Assembly: GCF_002994745.2 (NCBI RefSeq)
Contig: NC_037090.1
Location: 186,001-250,000, forward strand
Direction of reading: 5' to 3'
Length of the DNA: 64,000 nt
DNA from: Rosa chinensis
Lineage: Eukaryota; Streptophyta; Magnoliopsida; Rosales; Rosaceae
The position numbers were made by a program, and so were the translations under genes. Shown here in pieces: positions 35,601-47,175 of this stretch. The first letter of the stretch is position 1; each line of letters opens with the position of its first letter. Below the pieces are notes generated by a model. It searched no databases, was not told where the DNA came from, and was given only the letters and a program-made list of their open reading frames with translations.

Positions 35601-37501
35601 CAAGATAAAACAAAATTCACTAAAAACGGAAAAAATAAGTAAAGAAAACCCCTATTGTGATTTTGACCGAAAACACAAAGAGGGGAGATCTAATGCAACT
35701 CTCTACACCTGAGAACATTCAATGGACAGATTTCAAGAACTTAACAAATGGCACGCACGAAACTACCTTGAAAAGGGCAACCGATGCAAATCCATTTACT
35801 CACATACTTTGAAAAGGCCTGCAGGTGAATGATTTAGAATAAATGGTTATGCCTCTTTTGAGATGGAGCTGTTTATATATTTGGCCCCACATTCACCAAG
35901 TCACTAAAAGATAGTATGCACACCTCATGATGAAGTGACATAAAACACATGACTAGCAGTCCACCCATTGAATGCGAAATTATATTTACTTTTCTACCGC
36001 CAGAAGCCTTGTAAGCAGTTTCCAATTTCACTTTAAGATCTTCCATTAACTTTTCAATTCTGCCAACATATTTGCTATGGTAGTCAGACATAGTGATAGT
36101 TGAATACCTAAAGTAGTCACTAGAATACCATAGTAATTGTAACAGAAACTAGGCAGGAACAGAAATAACCAGTTAAAAATAAATTACCTGTTGCTTTGTC
36201 GGAAATCATAGCCATATCCAAACAATGTGGTTCCCTTCTTATAGCCACAACCCACAAGCATATTTATCATATCATGAAAATAGTATACCTCTTTCAAATG
36301 TATGCATTTCACAAACTGGAAACATGGAGAGAGATATAACCATCACGATGTTTTAGGGTAAGTATCCAGCATAATAAAGGACAATATCTAGTTTCTTAAA
36401 ATAATGAATAAGGAAAGATGAAATAAGCAAACCTATATGTTCTGAGGTGGGTTTAGGGTCTATGATAAAAGAAAAGAAAGGTTTCCCAATAATGCTGGCC
36501 ACTATAAAGATAGTGTTCATTAGATGCAATTAGATAGACTTCAACCATCAGTCAATACCTACTAATTCCAAATAATGTACACAAGAAAAATGTAAGTAGT
36601 GACAGGCAGATGGATTCTTCAGTTTTAAGTCCAAAATCATGTTGATGATGAGCAAGAAGCAGAAGAAAATGATTGTTTCTTTAAAGGCAACTGGTTAGAA
36701 TTTTGTTAAACAGAAGACTCGTTTGACATCAATTCTGTAATATCCATTACAGTTGCACCTGTGCTTTTCATCAAGACAGAGAGGTTGAAGAGTCAAAAGG
36801 TCTTTTCATGGTTTTGAAGAAAAAATGGAACTTTATTGGAATCATAACAAAAAAATAACACTCGACAGAGAAGAGTAATTAATATACTCTCACCGGGGAC
36901 GGGTCTAGAATATCAATTGCATAGAGGCCATAATCATCATCTGGGACAACAATTTCATTGTCTTTGTCTAAAGTTTCTGTATAACCTGGAGATTAGGCAA
37001 ATAGAGATTCATTAGAGCCTTGTACTTTGAAAACTTGAAAGATTCAAACTTTAGCAATTAGCAATTCAATTTTGAATGAGTTGGTTACAACATAGATGAG
37101 TTTTGATCATAATAATAATGTGAGTGTGTATGTTGTGCTGATTGATCATTCACATTATCTTTGAATGATAGAAACTAAACCAACAGTCTCCAATTCTGAC
37201 CAACCAAAGAAAAAAAACAAAGGCTAGAGAATGTTCAATGTTGTTGTAGATGAAAATGAATGAGTAGTGCAGAGAAATGAAGAGAACCTGTTTTGGGATT
37301 ATAGAGAGACCAGAGTTTCTTCCTGAATTCTAAGTCAGCCAATAGGATCCGTACCCAGACCCGAGTGTCGAAGCCCAGTTTTTTCCGTTTCGAAGTTAGA
37401 ATGGAACCTCCGATTCCGGAGATGAGCAGGACCGGCTCCAGGTCCACGTCGTCGGAACTCCCGCGGTGGTTGTCGTCGAAACAGGGGCAGAAGCACAGCA
37501 T
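32653..37501 (-). CDS. LCAT3: Phospholipase A1 of the LCAT family (LCAT3-like)
   Basis: Eleven exons: 37288-37501, 36894-36985, 36188-36315, 35924-36059, 35767-35818, 35124-35224, 34697-34876, 33992-34149, 33533-33587, 33004-33057, 32653-32820; 445 residues, like the Arabidopsis enzyme. LCAT3 is a phospholipase A1 of the LCAT/PDAT alpha/beta hydrolase family. Visible motifs: [13 protein letters not shown] near the N-terminus, [16 protein letters not shown], the nucleophile elbow SHSMGG (Ser175), [30 protein letters not shown]. The acid and base of the triad align with Asp381 (VDGDE) and His406 (ARHRDLL). Odd points: [13 protein letters not shown] where Arabidopsis has ITIATPFQ, and [10 protein letters not shown] where it has DGDGTVPAES. 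The frame is intact, so the gene is probably active, though its active-site surroundings have diverged. Confidence 0.93.
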
Positions 37502-38318
37502 CTCTCAGCTCAGCTAAGCGATGATCGAGTGAGAACCGACACTGCCGTTGCCGTTACTTTTATTCTCTTACAAAATTTTCAAAAGACGAAAATATAATAA
37601 ACCCAATTCGCAATTAGGCCCTTCGACTTTAAATATATTAGAAAATTTAACGCTTTTTCTTACTTAATCTAGCACCTTCCTTACTCGGTAGATAGATCTG
37701 TTTCGTGTTTAGTAGCTAATTAAGAAACTTTGCCCTTTCTTATGGGAGGGGAAGTTGTTGGGAAGCGGGGTAAATAACGGGGAGTGGAGGGAGGGGTCAG
37801 AGCCCCACCAAACAGTCTAACCAAGGACTCGGTGGCACTTGGGCTCAACCGAAAAACAAAACACCAAACCAAAAGATACAGAGAGAGATGGAGACCTGAA
37901 ACTCGCGTCTACAAATAAGATTCGGATATCCAGTTCCCCCGTTTCTTTTCTTTGTAGGGTATACTACTGACTAATGAACAAAACAAGGCTTCATCTAGAA
38001 CCCTGCCGCAGATCACCAGTCTTCTCGCACAATCATGATGGTATGCTAGCAACTTATCCCAAAACAACTACTATCGTATACAACATGGCTTTGATATAAT
38101 CAATTTTCATTGCGTCTTTTATCAGCTCAGACTTATCATATTTTATCAAAGGGCGAAGAAAGCATCAACTCCAAATAAATAAAACCATACTCAATTCAAA
38201 TATCTGGGAACAATAACATCTGGCTCCAACAAAACATAAGTTTTTTTTTCAGTCTTCAAAATCCACAAAACAAAAAGGATTTCTTCATTGCATTCCTCAG
38301 ATTGCTAACAAAAATGCT
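37502..38318. other. LCAT3 promoter and eL38 3' flank
   Basis: LCAT3 is read leftward from 37501, eL38 leftward to 38319, so this gap has the LCAT3 promoter. Sequence 37741-37830 is G-rich; nothing else stands out. Confidence 0.55.
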
Positions 38319-39420
<1,102 letters not shown>

Positions 39421-39481
39421 GTGCTGCTTGCCGTGCAAACTCTGGACTTTGAAGGCGGAGCTGAATGGTGATTGTAGACGA

Positions 39482-39654
39482 TTATATATGCAAACGGCGC
39501 AAACCCTAATCTACCCGAGACATTTATTTGTTGCTCCCAATGGGCCTACGGCTCTGGACTGCATGTTACAAGTACTGGAGCACAGACTTGTTTTTGCTGC
39601 AGGCTCTCTGTCTTACTTGACCCAATTTGGGGGTAAGAGGGAAAGGGTTGGGCC
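39482..39654 (-). promoter_or_regulatory. eL38 promoter: TATA-like box, telo-box and site II motifs
   Basis: Reading leftward towards eL38: TGGGCC at 39649-39654 and 39541-39546 (site II type), AAACCCTAA at 39501-39509 (telo-box), and TATATAA (minus strand) at 39482-39488. Telo-box plus site II is the known promoter grammar of plant ribosomal protein genes. Positions are seen directly; function is inferred. Confidence 0.75.
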
Positions 39655-39699
39655 TGAGGCTTTTGGGTTTAGTTCCTTGGATTTTTTTATTTTACATAT

Positions 39700-40868
39700 G
39701 TGAGAACAACTCCAAAAGAGAAAACAAAATTTCCTAAATTTATATAATTTTAAGAAATAATTATAAAGATTTTAGAGGTTGCTATAAAACACGGAATTTG
39801 TTAGAGTTGGAGATGAAAAATAGGCTGAAGCTTTCATTTTTTGCTTCCCTGTAATACAAAAATTATAAAGAAACTGTAGAAGCTGCTCTGATATGCCTTA
39901 ATGTGGTGGCTAGTATTAATGTACACCAATTACAGTTTTGGTGGATGTACTAGTTTACTGGTTGGGTCATGTAATATCAACTAGGGCAGGGTTTTCGTTT
40001 TTTTGATTTAATGTTTTGAATAAGCGAATAATGCGTTCTAAAATAGAGATTATTTGTTTGAACTTTATACTATGTTTTTAGGCCGAGTAGAATACAGTTA
40101 TTCTTTCTTACAGGGATTTAAATTCTGATGCATGTTTTGTCCTAACATGAGTCAGTAAAACCATATGGGTATCTTTTCTCTCTAAAAAAAAACAAAACAA
40201 AACAAAACGTATTTGAGTTAATACTGTTTTAAATTAAGTCCTTGACCTAAAGCACCAAAATGAACAAAAACTATCTCACTTACCCCAGCAACAGAAGTTT
40301 ATTCCCACTTACCCTGTTTAAAATAAAATGACAGTTTTGCCCTCTCCTTAATTAATTAATTATAAGAGAACCTCTCTCCTCTTTTCCAAATCTGCAGCAC
40401 CTCTCTCTCTCTCTCTCTCCGGTGAAGGACTGGGACCGTGGCGGCCTAGGCGGGCATAATTCCGACGCTCACTTTAATCCATCACACGACAGAGGTGGCA
40501 GAGAAGGTTTCAGAGGCGGAGGAAGTTCCGGAGTCGTGGCTCCGGCGCCGACTCAAGGCTTTCGAGTCGTTGACCTCTGATCAATTCGAGTCGTCCAGTT
40601 TTTGCTTCAATGACACACCGCCTGGCTCGGGCTTTCGCTGCCACTGCCGAGCGGGCAATCGACAACGGGGTTCTTGCAGGACATTTACAGGTGGGCCCTT
40701 AAAAAGTCTGACCGGGTCAAGAAGTCGCCCCAAGTTGACTCGCCAGCGAGAAAGGGCCAGGTCTTCACGTCTCACAGTCGGAGAAGATGTGTGGGTGCCC
40801 AGAGCATTTCTAGGTGCCCAAATCAAATTTTTTTTTAAGTAACGGGACAGAAGGAAAGAAAAATAAAA
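39700..40868. other. Intergenic DNA, left part of a possible repeat element
   Basis: AT-rich sequence to about 40390, then an abrupt GC-rich block (40430-40800) unlike its surroundings. The block has one open frame (40495-40842, beginning with GTG) that I cannot assign. A CT repeat at about 40400-40420 has a counterpart at about 41309-41325, and the outer flanks look loosely inverted (compare 40290-40345 with 41335-41470). A Mutator-like element carrying captured DNA is possible but unproven. Confidence 0.4.
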
Positions 40869-40874
40869 TTTGAA

Positions 40875-41209
40875 TGTCTATTGGGGGGCAATAGACGTTT
40901 GAATTTATATAATCTCTTCGTTTTTTTCTTTAATCAAAGTTGTATTTGTCTAATTTTAGGTAGATTAGTTTCCATTCAGGAGATCGAAAATTCTAAAGGG
41001 GGCAATAGACGTCTATTGGGGGGCAATATATGGCTGATAGAAGTCTATTGCCTCCCAATAGACGTCTATTAGGGGGTAATAAACTATTGGGGCAATAGGC
41101 GTCTATTTGGGGGGGCAATACATAGCTGATAGTCTTTTATTGGGGGGCAATAAACTATCGGGCAATAGACGTTTATTGGGGGGGGGGGCAATAGATGTCT
41201 ATTAGGGGC
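40875..41209. repeat. Palindromic CAATAGACGTCTATTG / poly-G repeat array
   Basis: About eight imperfect copies of a GGGGGCAATAGACGTCTATTG-like unit, several sharing halves. The 16-bp core at 41003-41018 is a perfect palindrome; 41056-41071 matches it at 15 of 16. Units are separated by runs of 4 to 12 G and by the word (C/T)ATAGCTGATAG or TATGGCTGATAG. Neither strand encodes a plausible protein. Confidence 0.8.
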
Positions 41210-41635
41210 AAAAAAACCTTTCTGGTGAGATTTTTAGCAAATTCCTGTGGGCGGCTGCAGGTGATCGGGCTCCGGCGAAGTTTCCTATGGTTTATCTCTC
41301 TTCCATTTTCTCTCTCTCTCTCTCTAAGTTTCAAATGGATGAGGGTAAAATGGTATTTAAAAAAAAATCTTAATGGGGTATTAGGAAAGACCTCCTTAGA
41401 TTGTTTTGGGTAAGAAGGAATTAAAAAAACTTAGTGGGAAAAAAATCTCTAAAAATGAGGTAAATAGACAAAAATCTTTTTAAATTTTAATTTTTAAATT
41501 TTACATAAGCTACATTTATTAAATTTTTTTTTTTTTTCCACCAATTTTGGTTATTGGCTTCTTGCTGGTGGTTAAATATGTTTTGCGGTTCAGAAATCGG
41601 GGGACTTGGACCTCATTCACTTACTCGAAGCGACC

Positions 41636-44600
41636 ATGGAGGTTCATCTAAAACCTCTATGCAGCTCAACAGCTGTCTTATCCCCCAAAGCTTCCAATAC
41701 TAGACTACCACAGTTACCACGCAAGTCCACTTCCTCTTGTGCTTCTCGTATATCCTACAATTTACCTTTCTCCACTACGCTTTCCACACCTTCTAGATTC
41801 TCTCCTTCTGGTGCGTTATTCTCAAGCTTTTTATTCTATGCTGTGAATGGGTTTTGGTTTCTTTGTGTGCATTTGGAGCTGTAACTGGGTTTCATCACTT
41901 TCTGGATATTTCTGAACGGGTTCACATATGTCTGACTATCTTTTATGCCTTAAAAGAAAGATTCGATTTTGATGGCTGTATGGTGGTTTTCGAAAGTAAA
42001 GTCTCATGCTTGACTCGGTTAATGCATGCTTTTACATTTATACACGGGGTAGAGAATGAATTCCAAATTTGCTTAAATGGTTGATGTTTGGTTTGTCTCA
42101 GTTTTATTTGCGACACCGGAGAGTAGTCAAGTAAGCGCGGAAGTCAACACCAACGAAAGAGAATGGGCGATGCAAGGTCCGTCTTTAATGTTTACTTAAT
42201 ATCGTTCAATCAGTTGCAACTTGCAATGTTGTCATTTGCTTCTCTTTTTCTCTCACAGATTTCTATACATTGAGAAGGGAGGTAGAAATTGCGGCAGGAC
42301 GTGTTGAAGAGATAAGAGCTTCCGCTTGTCTGGAACAGTTGGAAAAAGAAGTTGCCGAGTTGGAATCCGAAGCAGCTGATAGCTCCTTTTGGGATGATCG
42401 AGCTAAGGCTCAAGAGAACCTTTTGGCCCTCACTGATGTCAAAGACAGAATAAAATCGCTTACTCACTTCAAAACACAGGTCTATTAACTTTCTTTTTTG
42501 TTTTCTTTCTTTCAGCAGAATGGCATCGTTGTTGTTTTCCTAGATCATAGGATTGTGGTTGAAGCGTAATTATGTATGAAGCGTGCAGTTTTAATAGGAT
42601 GATGGCCATTCCCTGCGAATGTTGTATACATTTTCTATTCCAGCTTTTTCACATGTCATAGCGGATATGTATTAATAGTTCTATGGGAAAGTATTTCAAA
42701 GGTCTTAAAAAGAGGTGCCTATTCGATGAAAGCAAAAACAATAGGGTTCACATATCACTTATGGTATCCTTTCATCAATTGCAATCTCATGGGGATGCTA
42801 CAAAATCTCTTTTTTAAGGTTGTGATTATACATCTTATTACCATGTGCATGCTCTGATAGAACTTGAGGACATTGGCAGATGGGCGCATGACAAATTACC
42901 ATTTAACCCAAGTAACTTGGATGAGTTTGGAGTAGATCTGTAGTTCAAACTTAAGAGTAACAAGGAAGAATAGTTGTTTTTGTCCTATGGTGTTGTACTG
43001 GAGTTGACATAGAAACAGGATTTCAGGTTGACAGGTTGCCAATTAAAATTACTGCTTAAGACACACACACAAACACACACACATTAGTTGCATATCTTAA
43101 AGATCAGACCGTGAGCTACTTCTAAGTATCATTGTGTTTAAAATACATTGGATGCAGGTTGAAGATGCAGAAACAATAGTCAAGCTAACTGAAGAGATGG
43201 ACTCCACAGATAATGCACTTCTTGAAGAGGCTGCCAGTATCATCAAGGAATTGAACAAGGGAATGGATCGGTTTGAGTTAACTCAACTTCTTTCAGGGCC
43301 TTATGACAAAGAAGGTGCTGTTATTTCTGTTACAGCCGGTGCTGGAGGCACTGACGCACAGGTAATAAGGACAACATGTGCAAAGCAAGAGCAAATCATT
43401 CTTTTGATTCTTATAATTACGTTGATGGAAATGTTCAATTCTTTGAGATGCATTTATAGGGTGGTGAATTGACCATACCGATCATGAATATCGCTCTTCT
43501 CGTTCATGAACTTCTCTTAAGAATTTTAAGACACAGCTATCTAGTTCATACCTAGCCAAAACTAGCTTTCCCCACTTTCTTTCATCTGTTGTGATTACTC
43601 ATGGGTCGTACATCCAATTTTCAGCAATTACAAAAGTTGTCGTCAGCATTCACTATGCGTTTTTTTTTCTTTCTTTTTTTCTTTTGCACTTCTGCTTGGT
43701 TCTTTACAAGTGGTAGTAGAATGATGTTTCTGATTGTTGATAAGCTGATGAAGATTCTAAAACTCTAAATTGTTTAGCCTATCCTTTGTCTAAGTCCCGT
43801 TTCTATCAAAACCGAAATTTAACTTCCGTAGCATCTTTATTCTATTCCTCTTTAGGCTTTACAATGTCAATATGTGCGTTACGAAAGTTTTTAATTTTTC
43901 TTTCCATTTGTTAATTGGTTATGTTTCTAAGTTTTGATTATGTTATTTTTTTTCAACTATCCTGACAGTCAATGGCTTAACACATGAAACATAAAATAAA
44001 GGAAAGGTCTGAATTCCCCAGAATGACAGAGATGTTCAGAAGTCCTACATGTAGAAGTTTAGAAGTCTCACCCGGACTTTTCATGAGGGTTAGGTTAGTG
44101 TTTTTTCAATTCTTTTCTGTAGGAAAAAAAATTATACATTAGAAAGATATAAGATAATTATGATCCACCACATGCATGCAACCACAATGATGTGTTATTT
44201 AGAATAGTGTTCAGGTTAGTTCACAACACTCGTCTCAGTTTTATGCATGTTTTTCCTGTATAAAACCTTTGATAATTTTCAGTGCAGGATTGGGCTGAAA
44301 TGTTACTCAGGATGTATATGAGGTGGGGAGAAAAGCAGAGATACAAAACTCGAGTGGTTGAGAGATCCCCAGGAGAGGAAGCTGGAATTAAGTCGGCGAC
44401 ACTCGAAGTTGAAGGTCGTTATGCTTATGGTTATTTGTCTGGGGAGAAAGGCACACACCGCATTGTACGACAGTCTCCTTTTAATGCCAAAGGTCTTCGC
44501 CAGGTATCTATAAACCCAGTGCTTACTATACATTTAATTACAAAATACAAATTATGAGGAAAGAATGGTGAAGTTACACATAGATGCATGTCCAATCCCT

Positions 44601-45282
44601 AGTGCATGTTGTAATTTGAAGTTAGCTGTGATGCAGACAAGCTTCTCTGGTGTGGAAGTGATGCCTCTCCTACCTGAGGAATCACTGAAAGTTGAAATAC
44701 CTGAAGAAGACCTGGAGATAACCACTTCAAGGGCAGGTGGGAAAGGAGGTCAGAATGTGAATAAAATTGAAAGTGCTGTCCGGATTACTCACATCCCCAC
44801 TGGTGTTACTGTTCGCTGCACAGGTTGGTTTCTTCATATATATTTAGAGTTTTAGACCCTATATACACACACATATATATAGATATGTATTAACTCTTGC
44901 TTAGTATGTGATGACTGATTGCGTTGTATCTGTTGACCACAATGCACCATTGTACAATGGAATGGAATGCAATGCAGAAGAGAGATCCCAGCTTGCAAAC
45001 AGAATAAAGGCTCTAAGCAGGTTGAAAGCGAAGCTGTTGGTGATAGCTGAGGAGCAACGAGCATCGGAAATTAAGCAAATACGAGGAGATGCAGTGAAGG
45101 CAGAGTGGGGGCAACAAATAAGGAACTATGTGTTCCATCCGTACAAACTCGTCAAGGATGTAAGGACAGGATATGAGACATCTGATATCACTTCTGTGAT
45201 GGACGGTGATTTGGAGCCTTACATCAAAGCCTACCTCAAACATAAATACAGTATGAAAATCAGTGCATCAAGTACAGCCTAG
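41636..45282 (+). CDS. PRFB1: Peptide chain release factor 2, chloroplastic (PrfB1/HCF109-like)
   Basis: Seven exons: 41636-41810, 42102-42176, 42259-42479, 43158-43361, 44288-44503, 44637-44823, 44978-45282; 460 residues. It terminates translation at UGA (and UAA) codons in the plastid. Residues 1 to about 60 are rich in Ser, Thr and Pro, as in a transit peptide. Then come the N-terminal PCRF domain ([59 protein letters not shown]), the stop-codon-reading SPF tripeptide (about 288-290), and the catalytic GGQ loop [12 protein letters not shown] (GGQ about 334-336). The C-terminus has [20 protein letters not shown] and [20 protein letters not shown]. The start is the first ATG before the transit peptide. 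The long intron 43362-44287 holds nothing recognisable. Confidence 0.96.
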
Positions 45283-45314
45283 GCTGTTGCTAGTTAAATT
45301 AGTTCACTTTTATT

Positions 45315-46250
45315 GGATTGACACCCAATTTTCATTAAAAAATGTAGTATTTTCTTTCATTATTTATATTTTATAAAGTTGAAACTTATTAATGGAGGAG
45401 AAATTAAAATCTTTCTTGGTTAGCATTACTAGGTAGCTTTAGAGCTCTCTTAATAGTGATACAAGTTGTTTGTGCCCTCTGTGGGTGGTCACTATGTACT
45501 TTTAAACCACATTTTGTTTTAATGGATTGACATTCAATTTTCATACAAAATTGGTAGTGTTGTCTTTCTTTATTTATTTTTTATAGAGCTAAAAATTATT
45601 AATGGAGGAAAGCTAAAAATTATTAATGGAGGAGAAAACAATACAAAACAAGGTAAGGCATTACAAAATTAATTTTTTGTCAACATTAAAATATTTCTAG
45701 GTTGGCATTACGTAGGTAGTTTTAGAGGTCTCTTAGTGATGCAAGTTCTTCGTGCCCTCCGTGGTGGTCACTGTGTACTATTAACCACATTTTCTTTAAT
45801 GGATTGACATCCAATTTTCATTAAAAAATGTAGTCTTTTCTTTCATTATTTATTTTTTATAAAGCTGAAACTTATTAATGGAGAGAAATTAAAAAATTTC
45901 TTGGTTAGCATTACGTAGGTAGCGTTAGAGCTCACTTAGTATTGATACAAGTCGTTCGTGCCCTCCGTGGGTGGTCACTATGTACTGTTAAACCATATTT
46001 TCTTTTAATGGATTGACACTCAATTTTCATAAAAAATTGGTAATATTTTCTTTCTTTCTTTATTTATTTATTTTTTATAAAGTTGAAACTTATTAATGGA
46101 GGAGAAAACATTACAAAATAGGGCAAAGCATTACAAATAAAATTTGTGTCAACATTAGAATCTTTCTTGAGTAAACTCAGGCAAACGACCTCGAACAGAG
46201 GAAATAGGATCACAAACTCCTTTCCTATAATTAAAGATTGCATCAATCTT
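45315..46250. repeat. Higher-order tandem repeat behind the release-factor gene
   Basis: The word GGATTGACA(C/T)(C/T)CAATTTTCAT starts at 45315, 45524, 45801 and 46010, so spacing alternates 209, 277, 209. This is a 486-bp unit (A+B) present twice, whose halves are themselves diverged copies. Each subunit carries TTATTAATGGAGGA and, further on, GCATTAC(G)TAGGTAG and GTGCCCTC(C/T)GTGG. Subunit B has a further 23-bp duplication (45587-45609 and 45611-45633). No open frame is preserved. Confidence 0.85.
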
Positions 46251-46849
46251 CCTAGCAATAAGACTAGAAGTCAAAAGACTGAAGAAAAGTTTCAAAGCAA
46301 AACTCAAATGACATGAGAAGTTTGTGTGTTATCTAGAGAGTAGAGACACACATAAAACATTTATACTTAACAACGTAAAGAAAACCTCGCATATGCATTA
46401 GAAAATGTTAAAAATTCAAGTTATGTTTTCAGTGGAAGCTCATGTGAACCAATTTAGTTGAATATTGCCTTTTTTTTTTTTTGGTTAGATACTTGAATAT
46501 TACTTCGAGTGGCGTTTTGACCAAAAAAAAAAGGGAAAAAAAGAAAAAATGACGTCAGGGGGACAATTGTAGAAATTCACTATGTTGTTCTCCTATTTGG
46601 TCTGACACGGTTTGACGTATTTTGTTTGTTTTATTTTTAATTTTGGAGGTAGGGGAATCGCGTAGTGAGGTAGGGGAATCACAATTCACACACATGCTTC
46701 GCTTTCCCTTGTCAGAGCGGTTTCGAATGTTTCTCTCTCCTCGTCAACTTCAACTTGAACTTGAACTTCCAAGGTCTTCAACTTACGCAGTAAGGGGAGG
46801 AGGAGGAGGCCAGGAAGGGAAGTCGCTTCCTTTGGAAGTTTTTCCCCTC
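46251..46849. other. Intergenic DNA upstream of DCL2
   Basis: AT-rich with homopolymers (T run about 46471, A runs about 46526-46545). GTAGTGAGGTAGGGGAATC-like words repeat at 46648-46680. No gene seen. Confidence 0.5.
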
Positions 46850-46936
46850 TATAAATATCTTGCTTGCTGTCCCCCTAAATACATTGCATTAATTCTTAAA
46901 TACATTGAACTTTCTTCCTGTCTGCGGCTATAAATA
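46850..46936 (+). promoter_or_regulatory. Two TATA boxes in front of DCL2
   Basis: Perfect TATAAATA at 46850-46857 and 46929-46936. The second is followed by a CT-rich initiator-like stretch (about 46951-46975), which would give a leader of about 200 nt before the ATG at 47176. Two start-site clusters are possible. Confidence 0.6.
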
Positions 46937-47175
46937 CCCACCTCCTGGCTCTCTCTCTCTCTCTCTCACTCTCTCAGTGAGTGACAGTTGCATTGTTTCT
47001 CTCTGAATTCTCATCGCTTCTGCTGCTGCTGCTACTCTGCGATCAGTTTCCCAAGCTTTAGCAGTTGGTTGTGGCTTTACATTACAACACAACATTCCCG
47101 TTTCTCTTTTGCGATTTGTAGAGTGCGAGTGAGATTCTGGGACAGATTGAAATTTGAATCTTGTTGTCGTAGGAG

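Noticed and set aside
40495..40842. 115-codon open frame in the GC-rich block
   Set aside because: It begins with GTG, has no recognisable domain and lies in repeat-like DNA; kept only as a possible captured fragment.
46622..46933. 103-codon open frame upstream of DCL2
   Set aside because: It starts from a non-ATG codon and overlaps both TATA boxes, so it is promoter sequence.
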